Of a DNA stretch of 64,000 nt, positions 16,806 through 24,857 are shown one piece after another. Numbering within the stretch: the stretch's first letter is position 1; every line of letters begins with the position of its first letter. Both the position numbers and the translations under genes were made by a program. A model generated the notes under the pieces. It was not told the origin of the DNA and made no database searches. It was given only the letters and a program-made list of their open reading frames with translations. Origin of the DNA: Streptomyces sp. CB03234 (GTDB taxonomy: Bacteria > Actinomycetota > Actinomycetes > Streptomycetales > Streptomycetaceae); contig NZ_LIYH01000005.1 in the NCBI RefSeq assembly GCF_001905885.1, forward strand, positions 636,392 to 700,391. Reading direction: 5' to 3'.

Positions 16806-17555
16806 TCAGCGGGGCTCCGGCGGGCGCTGGCGCGGCATGTTGGGGCGGGTGCCGGGAGGGAGCGGAAAGCGGCCCGTAGGGTGGCCGCCCTCCGCCCGGG
16901 GCGGGGCGCACGACAGCGTCGACTGCATCACCAGCGGCGCCGGGCCGGACCGGAACTCCACCATCCAGTCCGCGGTCTCCGCCCGCATCAGCTCCGTCAC
17001 GTCCTCGGAGAACCGCCGCAGCACCCCCAGGCACCGCTCCGCCGCCTCGCTCGCCGTGCCCTCCGTCGGGCCCAGCACCTCCCGGATGCTCTCCGCCGCC
17101 CAGTCGAACTGGAACGCCTGGAGCCGCCGCTGCACCGCCTGCGCCGTCGCCACGTCCCGCATCCACCCGGACGTGAACCCGAAGTACCGGTCGCAGGCCA
17201 GGCACGCGGCGCCCAGCAGCAGCGACACGTACCCCCACCCCGACGCCCCGTCCAGGGCGCCCGTCAGGTCCAGCAGCGGCAGCCCGGCGCCGGCGATCGC
17301 GCCCAGCGCCGTACCGATCCGCAGGGCCCGGGCGCCGCGCCGCTTCCAGAGGCGGTCCTCCAGGTACCACTCGGCCGTCCGCAGCGCCTGGCTCTCGACC
17401 CACCGGTAGAGCTCGTCCAGCCGTTCCGCCGGTTCGCCCCAGTCGCCGAGCGGAAACGGCCGCCCGGTCAGATCACCGCCGTGGCCGCCGTACCGGTCGT
17501 GGCTGTCGCCCTCCCCCCGGGCGGGGCCCCCGGGCTGCATCTCCGGCTGGCTCAC
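16806..17555 (-). CDS. SLATT domain membrane protein
   Basis: A 249-residue protein with an SLATT-type core: helix LYRWVESQALRTAEWYLEDRLWKRRGARALR, then two transmembrane helices around IGTALGAIAGAGLPLL and WGYVSLLLGAACLACDRYFG, then a helical C-terminal region (AVQRRLQAFQFDWAAES). SLATT proteins are known as predicted pore-forming effectors next to nucleotide-sensing genes. Here no such synthase is adjacent and the gene lies near the conserved ybaB-recR block, so a chromosomal housekeeping role is equally possible. The GTG at 17555 follows AGGAG spaced 6-7 nt. Confidence 0.8.
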   Translation of the reverse strand: MSQPEMQPGGPARGEGDSHDRYGGHGGDLTGRPFPLGDWGEPAERLDELYRWVESQALRTAEWYLEDRLWKRRGARALRIGTALGAIAGAGLPLLDLTGALDGASGWGYVSLLLGAACLACDRYFGFTSGWMRDVATAQAVQRRLQAFQFDWAAESIREVLGPTEGTASEAAERCLGVLRRFSEDVTELMRAETADWMVEFRSGPAPLVMQSTLSCAPPRAEGGHPTGRFPLPPGTRPNMPRQRPPEPR

Positions 17556-17791
17556 CGGGGCACTCCTCTGCGCTCTGCGTGACAATCCGTATCGTGCGGG
17601 CGGTGCGGTGCGCGTGTGCGTACTGGTGCGCATGCCCTTTCCTACCGCCGAATGGTGGGCCAGAAGTGCGGAATCCCGGTATTTCCGCCCGCAAGAGCGT
17701 CTTGATCAGCTAGGGGGCACGAAGGGGGCGCGCCCGTTTCTCACTCGAAAGAGTGAGGCCGTGTGGATGGGGCACACCGTCCGGCGACCAC

Positions 17792-17806
17792 GTAGGCTCG
17801 GCCTAC
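17792..17806. promoter_or_regulatory. inverted repeat in the ybaB promoter region
   Basis: GTAGGC-TCG-GCCTAC, perfect 6-bp arms, 34 bp before the ybaB GTG. The TAGGCT within it could also be the -10 box, so it may be an operator overlapping the promoter. Confidence 0.4.
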
Positions 17807-17839
17807 CGAATACTCGTCGTCGAAATGCCAGGAGTGACC

Positions 17840-18181
17840 GTGATTCCCGGTGGTGGCCAGCCCAACATGCAGCAGATCCTCCAGCAGGCCCAGAAGATGC
17901 AGCAGGACCTCGCGCGCGCCCAGGAGGAGCTGGCGCGGACCGAGGTCGACGGGCAGGCGGGCGGCGGCCTGGTGAAGGCCACCGTGACCGGCGCCGGAGA
18001 GCTGCGCTCCCTGGTCATCGACCCCAAGGCGGTCGACCCGGAGGACACCGAGACCCTCGCCGACCTCGTCGTCGCCGCCGTCCAGGCCGCGAACGAGAAC
18101 GCGCAGGCGTTGCAGCAGGCGAAGCTCGGCCCGCTGGCCCAGGGCCTGGGCGGCGGCGGCATCCCGGGCCTGGGCTTCTAG
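17840..18181 (+). CDS. YbaB/EbfC family nucleoid-associated protein
   Basis: A 113-residue DNA-binding protein that dimerises and binds the nucleoid; usually encoded just before recR, as here. The sequence contains MQQILQQAQKMQQDLARAQEEL (N-terminal helix), GLVKATVTGAGELRSLVIDP (central sheet) and ETLADLVVAAVQAANENAQ (C-terminal helix), then a Gly-rich tail. The GTG at 17840 is chosen because GGAG at 17831-17834 is ideally spaced; an ATG at 17825 would add five residues. Confidence 0.95.
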   Translation: MIPGGGQPNMQQILQQAQKMQQDLARAQEELARTEVDGQAGGGLVKATVTGAGELRSLVIDPKAVDPEDTETLADLVVAAVQAANENAQALQQAKLGPLAQGLGGGGIPGLGF

Positions 18182-18272
18182 CCCTTCCGGTACGGGCGCC
18201 GGCGCCCGCCCTTCTAACCCGTACGCACAGCAACTACCGTAAGCATCACAGCACTCCACGAGAGGCGTTCCG

Positions 18273-18872
18273 TTGTACGAAGGCGTGGTTCAGGACCTCA
18301 TCGACGAGCTGGGCAGGCTGCCAGGCGTCGGTCCCAAGAGCGCCCAGCGGATCGCCTTCCACATCCTGCAGGCCGAGCCCACCGACGTACGCCGCCTCGC
18401 CCATGCCCTCCTGGAGGTCAAGGACAAGGTGCGGTTCTGCGCCGTGTGCGGCAACGTCGCGCAGGAGGAACGGTGCGGCATCTGCCGGGATCCGCGCCGT
18501 GACGAGGCGGTCATCTGCGTGGTCGAGGAGCCGAAGGACGTCGTCGCGATCGAGCGGACGCGCGAGTTCCGTGGGCGGTACCACGTCCTCGGTGGCGCGA
18601 TCAGCCCGATCGAGGGCGTCGGCCCGGACGACCTGCGGATCCGCGAGCTGCTGGCCCGTCTGGCGGACGGGACGGTCACCGAGCTGATTCTGGCGACCGA
18701 CCCCAACCTGGAAGGGGAGGCCACCGCGACGTACCTGGCGCGCATGGTCAAGCCCATGGGCCTGAAGGTCACGCGCCTCGCCAGCGGACTTCCCGTTGGC
18801 GGAGACCTGGAATACGCCGACGAGGTCACGCTCGGGCGTGCGTTCGAAGGGAGACGACTCCTCGATGTCTGA
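18273..18872 (+). CDS. recR: recombination mediator protein RecR
   Basis: Forms a ring clamp with RecO that loads RecA at SSB-coated gaps. The 199-residue protein has standard length and domains: N-terminal helix-hairpin-helix (RLPGVGPKSAQRIAFHIL), a four-cysteine zinc motif CAVCGNVAQEERCGIC, a Toprim domain (VVEEPKDVVAIERT, LILATDPNLEGEATATYLAR) and a C-terminal GGDLEYADEVTLGRAFEGRR. The start is TTG at 18273, GAGAGG 7 nt upstream. The stop overlaps the next gene by 8 bp, indicating coupled translation. Confidence 0.98.
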   Translation: MYEGVVQDLIDELGRLPGVGPKSAQRIAFHILQAEPTDVRRLAHALLEVKDKVRFCAVCGNVAQEERCGICRDPRRDEAVICVVEEPKDVVAIERTREFRGRYHVLGGAISPIEGVGPDDLRIRELLARLADGTVTELILATDPNLEGEATATYLARMVKPMGLKVTRLASGLPVGGDLEYADEVTLGRAFEGRRLLDV

Positions 18873-19524
18873 CGCCACACTGCACGCGCACTCCCTGGAC
18901 CCCGACAGCTTCGCGGTCCAGATCGCCGACTCGATCGAGTCCTTCATCGTCGCCACCACGGAAGTGGCCAAGGGCGACGAGCCCGACAGCGCGGTCCCGT
19001 TCCTGCTTCTGGAGGTTTCCCAGTTGCTGCTCACCGGCGGCCGGCTGGGGGCGCACGAGGACATCATCCCGGAGGAGCGGTACGAACCGGACACGGGACC
19101 GGACCAGGACGTCGACGACCTGCGGATGCGGTTCGCGGCCATGCTCGACCCGGTGGACGTCTTCTCGGAGGTCTTCGACCCGTACGAGCCGCGCAAGGCG
19201 CCCGTGCCGTGCCGGATCTCCGACAACCTGGCCGACATCGTCATGGACCTGCGCCACGGGCTGGCCCACTACCGGGCGGGCCGCACCACGGAGGCCCTGT
19301 GGTGGTGGCAGTTCTCGTACTTCTCCAACTGGGGCCCGACCGCCTCGGCGACCCTCCGGGCCCTGCAGTCCTTGGTGTCCCACGTCCGCCTGGACCAGCC
19401 GCTGGAGGAACTGGACGGACTGGACACGGACGAGGACCTGACGGAGGAGGCGCTCGCGGAGGAGGCGGGCCGGGTGATGGCCCAGGAGATCCTCGGCCCG
19501 CTGGGGATGCGTACGGTCAAGTAG
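18865..19524 (+). CDS. DUF5063 domain protein
   Basis: A 219-residue acidic, soluble protein encoded immediately after recR, with 8 bp overlap. No enzymatic motif is visible; the core has VPFLLLEVSQLLLTGGRLGAHEDI and IVMDLRHGLAHYRAGRTTEALWWWQFSYFSNWG, and the C-terminus is strongly acidic. The conserved adjacency with ybaB and recR in streptomycetes suggests a link to DNA recombination, which is an inference only. The ATG at 18865 follows GAAGGGAG. Confidence 0.9.
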   Translation: MSDATLHAHSLDPDSFAVQIADSIESFIVATTEVAKGDEPDSAVPFLLLEVSQLLLTGGRLGAHEDIIPEERYEPDTGPDQDVDDLRMRFAAMLDPVDVFSEVFDPYEPRKAPVPCRISDNLADIVMDLRHGLAHYRAGRTTEALWWWQFSYFSNWGPTASATLRALQSLVSHVRLDQPLEELDGLDTDEDLTEEALAEEAGRVMAQEILGPLGMRTVK

Positions 19525-19738
19525 ACCCGGCGTCGGGCTTCCGGGCACGGTCCGGCGCGCGTGGCCGGCGCGTGGCCTGTCGCCGTACTCCGGTACGTGA
19601 CCTGCCACGTACCGCGGCGCGGGACCCGCGCCCTGCTCCGGCACGCGGGGCCCGCGACCTGCCCCGGCACGTGACCCGCCACACATTCCGCGTACGCCCC
19701 GTGGGGAGGGGCAGGCACAAGCCGAGCGGCCGTGGAGG

Positions 19739-19797
19739 CGCCCCCGCGATGATCACGTCGTGAGCGGGACATCTCACGATCTGATATGGCGGGGGCG
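19739..19797 (+). terminator. nested hairpin terminator after the recR operon
   Basis: CGCCCCCGC (19739-19747) pairs with GCGGGGGCG (19789-19797), and inside lies a second stem TCGTGAG/CTCACGA. The outer stem is followed by TTTCCC. It lies 215 bp after the DUF5063 stop and 58 bp before lysC, so it may separate the two transcripts or act in the lysC leader. The remainder of this 330-bp gap (19525-19738) is GC-rich with several GGCACG/CGTACC partial repeats and no gene. Confidence 0.55.
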
Positions 19798-19854
19798 TTT
19801 CCCGGCCGCTCGTTAGACTGAGCTGACCGCAAACGGACTGAGCGAGGAGCGCAC

Positions 19855-21126
19855 GTGGGCCTTGTCGTGCAGAAGTACGGAGGCTCCTCCGTTGCCGATG
19901 CCGAGGGCATCAAGCGCGTCGCCAAGCGAATCGTCGATGCCAAGAAGAACGGCCACCAGGTGGTCGTCGTGGTTTCGGCGATGGGCGACACGACGGACGA
20001 GTTGATCGATCTCGCCGAGCAGGTATCCCCGATCCCTGCCGGGCGTGAGTTCGACATGCTGCTGACCGCCGGAGAGCGGATCTCCATGGCCCTGCTGGCC
20101 ATGGCGATCAAAAACCTGGGCCACGAGGCCCAGTCGTTCACGGGCAGCCAGGCAGGCGTCATCACCGACTCGGTCCACAACAAAGCGCGCATCATCGATG
20201 TCACGCCGGGCCGGATCCGTACGGCGCTCGACGAGGGCAACATCGCCATCGTCGCGGGCTTCCAGGGCGTCTCCCAGGACAAGAAGGACATCACCACCCT
20301 CGGACGCGGCGGGTCGGACACGACCGCCGTCGCGCTCGCCGCGGCGCTCGACGCCGAGGTGTGCGAGATCTACACCGACGTCGACGGTGTCTTCACCGCC
20401 GACCCCCGGGTCGTGAAGAAGGCCCGGAAGATCGACTGGATCTCCTTCGAGGACATGCTGGAGCTCGCCAGCTCCGGCTCCAAGGTGCTGCTGCACCGGT
20501 GCGTCGAGTACGCACGCCGTTACAACATCCCGATCCACGTCCGGTCGTCCTTCTCGGGCCTCCAGGGCACGTGGGTCAGCAACGAACCGCGAGGGGACCG
20601 CAAGGTGGAGCAGGCCATCATCTCCGGTGTCGCCCACGACACGTCCGAGGCGAAGATCACTGTCGTCGGAGTGCCGGACAAGCCGGGCGAGGCCGCCGCG
20701 ATCTTCCGTACCATCGCGGACAACGAGGTCAACATCGACATGGTGGTGCAGAACGTCTCCGCCGCGTCGACCGGGCTGACCGACATCTCCTTCACGCTGC
20801 CCAAGGCGGAGGGCCGCAAGGCCATCGACGCCCTGGAGAAGCAGAAGGCCCTCATTGGCTTCGAGTCGCTGCGCTACGACGACCAGATCGCCAAGATCTC
20901 CCTGGTCGGCGCGGGCATGAAGACGAACCCGGGTGTCACGGCCGGTTTCTTCGAGGCGCTGTCCGACGCGGGCGTGAACATCGAGCTGATCTCGACCTCC
21001 GAGATCCGCATCTCGGTCGTCACCCGTGCCGACGACGTCCAGGAGGCCGTCCGCGCCGTCCACACCGCCTTCGGCCTGGACTCCGACTCCGACGAGGCAG
21101 TGGTGTACGGAGGCACCGGGCGGTGA
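19855..21126 (+). CDS. lysC: aspartokinase, alpha subunit
   Basis: Phosphorylates aspartate, the entry step to lysine, threonine, methionine and diaminopimelate. The 423-residue protein has the kinase opening VQKYGGSSVADAEGIKRVA, then VSAMGDTTDELI, GRGGSDTTAVALAAAL and the YTDVDGVFTADPR loop, then two ACT regulatory domains (TVVGVPDKPGEAAAIF and SLVGAGMKTNPGVTAGFFEAL) that normally bind lysine and threonine. GTG start with GAGGAG 5-6 nt upstream. The stop is 7 bp before the Asd-like gene, an operon. An internal in-frame start gives a beta subunit. Confidence 0.97.
   Translation: MGLVVQKYGGSSVADAEGIKRVAKRIVDAKKNGHQVVVVVSAMGDTTDELIDLAEQVSPIPAGREFDMLLTAGERISMALLAMAIKNLGHEAQSFTGSQAGVITDSVHNKARIIDVTPGRIRTALDEGNIAIVAGFQGVSQDKKDITTLGRGGSDTTAVALAAALDAEVCEIYTDVDGVFTADPRVVKKARKIDWISFEDMLELASSGSKVLLHRCVEYARRYNIPIHVRSSFSGLQGTWVSNEPRGDRKVEQAIISGVAHDTSEAKITVVGVPDKPGEAAAIFRTIADNEVNIDMVVQNVSAASTGLTDISFTLPKAEGRKAIDALEKQKALIGFESLRYDDQIAKISLVGAGMKTNPGVTAGFFEALSDAGVNIELISTSEIRISVVTRADDVQEAVRAVHTAFGLDSDSDEAVVYGGTGR
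20605..21126 (+). CDS. aspartokinase beta subunit from internal start
   Basis: In-frame GTG at 20605 inside lysC, preceded by GAGGGG at 20591-20596 with an 8-nt spacer. It would give a 173-residue protein consisting only of the two ACT domains. An internally initiated beta subunit is established for alpha2-beta2 aspartokinases in Corynebacterium and Bacillus; its use here is inferred from the well-placed ribosome site. Confidence 0.65.
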   Translation: MEQAIISGVAHDTSEAKITVVGVPDKPGEAAAIFRTIADNEVNIDMVVQNVSAASTGLTDISFTLPKAEGRKAIDALEKQKALIGFESLRYDDQIAKISLVGAGMKTNPGVTAGFFEALSDAGVNIELISTSEIRISVVTRADDVQEAVRAVHTAFGLDSDSDEAVVYGGTGR

Positions 21127-21133
21127 CGAGCCG

Positions 21134-22192
21134 GTGACGAGCCGCAAGCCGGCGCTCGCGGTCGTGGGAGCGACCGGGGCCGTCGGTGCGGTGATGCTCC
21201 AGATCCTGTCGCAGCACGCCGACGTCTGGGGCGACATACGCCTGATCGCCTCCCCGCGCTCGGCCGGCCGCAAGCTGGCCGTGCGCGGGGAGGAGGTCGA
21301 GGTCCTCGCACTCGGCGAGGAGGCGCTGGAGGGCGCCGACGTGGCGCTGTTCCTGGTGCCCGAGGCCGTCGCCGCCCAGTGGGCGCCGATCGCGGCCGCC
21401 AAGGGCGCGGTGGTGGTGGACGCCTCGCCGGCGTTCCGGATGGACCCGGACGTCCCGCTGGTCGTTCCCGAGCTCAACCCGCACTGCGTACGCGTACGCC
21501 CGCGCGGGATCGTCGCGTGCCCCGGTGACACCACGCTGGCGCTGATCGTCGCGGTGGGCGCCCTGCACGCCGAGTTCGGTCTGAGCGAACTGGTCGTCTC
21601 CGCGTACCAGGCAGCCAGCGGCGCCGGGCAGGCCGGCGTCACCGCGCTGCGCGAGCAGCTGTCGCTGGTCGCCGGTACGGAGCTGGGCGCCTGCCCCGGG
21701 GATGTGCGCCGGGCCGTCGGCGACGACACCGGGCCGTTCGCCGCCCCCCTGGCGCTGAACGTGGTGCCCTGGTCGGGGGCGCTCCTGGAGGAGGGCTGGT
21801 CCTCGGACGAGCTGCGCATCCGGGCCGAGGCCCGCAAGATCCTGGACCTGCCGGAGCTGCGCGTGGCGGCGACCTGCGTACGTGTACCGGTCCTGAACGC
21901 CCACTCCGTCTCCGTACACGCTCGTTTCGAGCACGAGGTGACGGTCGCGCGGGCGCACGAGATCCTGGCGACCTCGCCCGGTGTGGTGCTGTACGACGAT
22001 CCGGCGGCCGGGGACTTCCCGACGCCGGCCGACGTCGTGGGCACCGACCCGACGTGGGTGGGGCGGGTGCGGCGGTCGCTGGACGACGACCGGGCGCTGG
22101 AGCTGTTCGTCTGCGGCGACAATCTACGCAAAGGCGCCGCTTTGAACGCCGCTCAGATCGCGGAGGCCGTCGCCGCCGAGTTCTCGGCCTGA
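21134..22192 (+). CDS. aspartate-semialdehyde dehydrogenase-like protein lacking the catalytic cysteine
   Basis: A 352-residue Asd family member, directly downstream of lysC. The NADP-binding LAVVGATGAVG, the substrate region YQAASGAGQAG and the late RVPVLNAHSVSVHARF with the catalytic His are recognisable. The active-site segment, normally NPNCTT, reads ACPGDTT: Asp132 stands where the nucleophilic Cys should be, and the only cysteine is three positions earlier (Cys129). The upstream DNSxAFRMD is also altered to DASPAFRMD. It is therefore probably not an active dehydrogenase; streptomycetes usually have a second, canonical asd elsewhere. The GTG at 21134 has a weak ribosome site but coupled translation is likely. 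Confidence 0.85.
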   Translation: MTSRKPALAVVGATGAVGAVMLQILSQHADVWGDIRLIASPRSAGRKLAVRGEEVEVLALGEEALEGADVALFLVPEAVAAQWAPIAAAKGAVVVDASPAFRMDPDVPLVVPELNPHCVRVRPRGIVACPGDTTLALIVAVGALHAEFGLSELVVSAYQAASGAGQAGVTALREQLSLVAGTELGACPGDVRRAVGDDTGPFAAPLALNVVPWSGALLEEGWSSDELRIRAEARKILDLPELRVAATCVRVPVLNAHSVSVHARFEHEVTVARAHEILATSPGVVLYDDPAAGDFPTPADVVGTDPTWVGRVRRSLDDDRALELFVCGDNLRKGAALNAAQIAEAVAAEFSA

Positions 22193-22218
22193 TCTCGGCC
22201 TGATCTCCGCCTGATCTC
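22186..22218. repeat. three 11-bp direct repeats at the end of the Asd-like gene
   Basis: GGCCTGATCTC occurs at 22186 and 22197 and as CGCCTGATCTC at 22208; the stop codon TGA of the Asd-like gene lies in the first copy. The following 290 bp up to the sigma factor gene hold no gene; they presumably carry the sigma-factor promoter and a long leader. Confidence 0.6.
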
Positions 22219-22509
22219 GGCGTAATCCGCGATGATCGGATCGTCGGATCTTTGTAGGATCTGTGAACGCCCTGTGAGCAAGTCTTCGGTCTGTGCCACT
22301 TGAACTGGGGCGATGGCATGTTCGACGATGCTGTACCCCCTTGCCGCAACCGGTGGTCGGGCGGGAAGCGTCTATGCGGTCGCCCCTTCGTGGCGCCCGC
22401 CATTTCGGGGCATTGGGGAAGAGCGGGTACGCATGAGGGCAAACGACGCACCGTCAAAAGCGGCTGCGTGCGCGTACAACCCTGACGGGGGGAAGCGTGT
22501 CCAACAGGC

Positions 22510-23229
22510 GTGGCAGAGGTACTCGACATCACAGCGGTGGTTCCGCTCCGCACTCGCGGAGCAGGGACCGGCGGCGGGGTCGGCGTGGGCATGGGCGCGG
22601 TGCGCCCGCTCCGGCGGCCTCGTCGGCCCGGCGGCATGCCGGTGATCGCGCCCATGCCCGCCGCTAGGCGTACGACCCGTATCCCGTCCCAGCGTGGCGC
22701 CGAGACCGCCGAGAGCGCCGAGGCGACGCCGACCGCGGGTACGACCGTCGACCACCTCACCGAGACCTACCGCGCCCACTACCGGTCGCTGCTGGGTCTC
22801 GCCGCGCTGCTGCTGGACGACACCGCCTCGTGCGAGGACGTCGTTCAGGAGGCGTTCATTCGCGTCCACTCCGCGCGGAGCCGCGTCCGTGACCCCGAGA
22901 AGACCTTGGCGTATCTGCGCCAGACCGTGGTCAACCTGTCCCGGTCCGCGCTGCGCCGCCGCATCCTGGGCCTGAAGCTGCTCTCCAAGCCGATGCCCGA
23001 CATGGCGAGCGCGGAGGAGGGCGCGTACGACCAGCTGGAGCGCGACGCGCTGATCAAGGCCATGCGCGGGCTGCAGCGCCGCCAGCGGGAAGTGCTGGTG
23101 CTGCGGTACTTCGCGGACATGACCGAGGCGCAGGTCGCCGAGACGCTGGGCATATCGCTCGGCTCGGTCAAGGCGTACGGGTCACGTGGCATAGCGGCGC
23201 TGCGCGTCGCCATGGAGGCCACGGCATGA
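22510..23229 (+). CDS. SigE-family (ECF, group SigE) RNA polymerase sigma factor
   Basis: A 239-residue ECF-type sigma factor. After a low-complexity N-terminal extension, region 2 contains YRAHYRSLLGLAALLLDDTASCEDVVQEAFIRVH. Region 4 contains LQRRQREVLVLRYFADMTEAQVAETLGISLGSVKAYGSRGIAALR, a full helix-turn-helix of the SigE/Sig-70 family annotated in actinobacteria. Start GTG at 22510 is chosen from the family-like opening AEVLDITA; a later ATG at 22636 would remove the extension. The stop overlaps the next gene's ATG (ATGA), so the membrane protein downstream is very likely its regulator partner. Confidence 0.93.
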   Translation: MAEVLDITAVVPLRTRGAGTGGGVGVGMGAVRPLRRPRRPGGMPVIAPMPAARRTTRIPSQRGAETAESAEATPTAGTTVDHLTETYRAHYRSLLGLAALLLDDTASCEDVVQEAFIRVHSARSRVRDPEKTLAYLRQTVVNLSRSALRRRILGLKLLSKPMPDMASAEEGAYDQLERDALIKAMRGLQRRQREVLVLRYFADMTEAQVAETLGISLGSVKAYGSRGIAALRVAMEATA

Positions 23230-24476
23230 GTTCTTTTGAGCGGTATGGGCCGGACGGGCCGTTGAACGAGAACGACCGGACTGGGAACGGAACTGTGAAC
23301 AACGGCCACAACGGGCACAACAGGCCGGAAAAGAAGCTGTCGGATCTCTCGGATCATCCGGATGCCCCTGACGCCCCCGACGCCCCCGACGCCCCCGACG
23401 TCCCGGGCCTCCCGGACGCCGGTGAGCTGGGTGCCGACGAGCTGGCGCTGCGCCGGATGCTCCATGGCGCGGTGCAGGACCTGCGGCCCGCCGACGGCTC
23501 CCTCGACCACCTGCGCCGGGCGGTGCCCGCGCGGCGGGCGCGCAAGCGGCAGGCCCTGGTGGGGGCGGCCGCCGCCGCGCTGCTGTTCGGCACGGCGGTC
23601 CCGGCGTTCGTCCACGTCGCGAGCTCCGGCGGCACCTCCGACGACCGCCCCGTGAACGCCGGGCACGGCGAGCAGGTGCAGGGCGGCACGGGTGAGGAGA
23701 CCGGCGGCGAGGCCGGACAGGGCGCGCCCAGCACCGCGGCAGGTCAGGGGACCGGCGGTGGCGGCAAGGACGGCGAGGACCCCGTGGAGAAGCCGGGTGA
23801 GCCCGCGGTCGGCACCTCGGACGGCACCGTGGGTGGCACGGCGGCACCGACCAGTTCGGTCCCGGAGAGCGTGCCGCTGTGCGAGGCGGCCCAGCTGGGT
23901 GTGGCCTCCGCGGCGGCCGGCCAGCCGGACGCGGAGGGCAAGGTGTACGGCACCTTCCGCATCGCGAACGTATCGGGCACCGACTGCTCGATCGCCGGCG
24001 CCGGAAGCGTCGCCTTCCAGGCGATGGGCGCGGCCGACCAGGCGAAGATCACGGTGGTCGCCCACGCGGCGGGTGACCCCGCGACGGGCCTGCCCGACCC
24101 GTCCCAGGAGGCACCGGCGCCGATGCTCCTCAAGCCGTCGGGCGCGTACGAGGTGAAGTTCGCCTGGGTGCCGAGCGAGACGTGCCCGGTGGACGGCGGC
24201 GGTGACGGCAGCGGCGGCGCGGGCGGCGGCGAAGCCTCGCCCGACCCGACCACGCCCACGGACGGTACGTCGTCGGCGGGCGCAGGCTCGGACGGTACGG
24301 GCCCGGCCGCCACGGAACCGCAGCTCGGCAAGGAGGACGACGGCACCGGCACCCGCGCGGAAGGCAGCGTCACGGTCACCCACACCGCGGAGCCGGGCGC
24401 CCCGTCGGCCGAAGCCGCCATCCCCAACGCCTGTGCGGGCACCATCTACCGGACGGGCCTGCTGCCGGTTCAGTAA
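23226..24476 (+). CDS. single-span membrane protein coupled to the sigma factor
   Basis: A 416-residue protein whose ATG overlaps the sigma factor stop. The cytoplasmic N-terminus (about 1-110) has a PDAPDAP tandem repeat and an arginine-rich juxtamembrane stretch (LRRAVPARRARKRQ). One helix around ALVGAAAAALLFGTAVPAF (about 114-132) follows, then a long Gly/Glu/Ala-rich linker. The extracytoplasmic domain contains cysteines in LCEAAQLGV, TDCSIAGAGS, TCPVDGG and NACAGT, somewhat like DUF4232-type domains. No zinc-anti-sigma HxxxCxxC motif is present. A role as membrane anti-sigma or sensor is inferred from coupling alone. Confidence 0.85.
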   Translation: MSSFERYGPDGPLNENDRTGNGTVNNGHNGHNRPEKKLSDLSDHPDAPDAPDAPDAPDVPGLPDAGELGADELALRRMLHGAVQDLRPADGSLDHLRRAVPARRARKRQALVGAAAAALLFGTAVPAFVHVASSGGTSDDRPVNAGHGEQVQGGTGEETGGEAGQGAPSTAAGQGTGGGGKDGEDPVEKPGEPAVGTSDGTVGGTAAPTSSVPESVPLCEAAQLGVASAAAGQPDAEGKVYGTFRIANVSGTDCSIAGAGSVAFQAMGAADQAKITVVAHAAGDPATGLPDPSQEAPAPMLLKPSGAYEVKFAWVPSETCPVDGGGDGSGGAGGGEASPDPTTPTDGTSSAGAGSDGTGPAATEPQLGKEDDGTGTRAEGSVTVTHTAEPGAPSAEAAIPNACAGTIYRTGLLPVQ

Positions 24477-24741
24477 CGCGGCGGTTCGGCCCCAGCGCGA
24501 GGGCTCCCGGACGTGCCGGGGCGGCGGGCGGCCCGCCGGGAGGGCGCCGAGGCCGCCCTGGTCCGGGGCGGGGGAGCGCGCAGTGTGCCCGGTGGGCGGG
24601 CGCGGGGCGGGCGTTCGAGGGCGGTGGCCCCTGCGGGGTGGCCCGCTGGGGCGTGCGGAAGGTCTCCGTCGCTCCGGTGTGCCCGGCGCGACCACCGGCG
24701 TTTCACGCCCGGCCGCAGGGACCCGATTTGAGGCGCCCCAA

Positions 24742-24797
24742 GCCGAGCCCTCAGCGCCAAGCCCTCAGCGCCGAGCCCTCAGTGCCAAGCCCTCAGC
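24742..24797. repeat. four 14-bp tandem repeats
   Basis: GCC(G/A)AGCCCTCAG(C/T) is repeated four times in a row (24742, 24756, 24770, 24784), alternating G and A at the fourth position. It lies in the 380-bp gap between the converging sigma-partner and SURF1 genes, which otherwise holds no gene. Confidence 0.85.
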
Positions 24798-24857
24798 GCC
24801 ACCGCGCGCCGGCTCGGTTCCGGGCGCCGGCCCTGGGGAGGCCCCGGCGCCGTGGCC

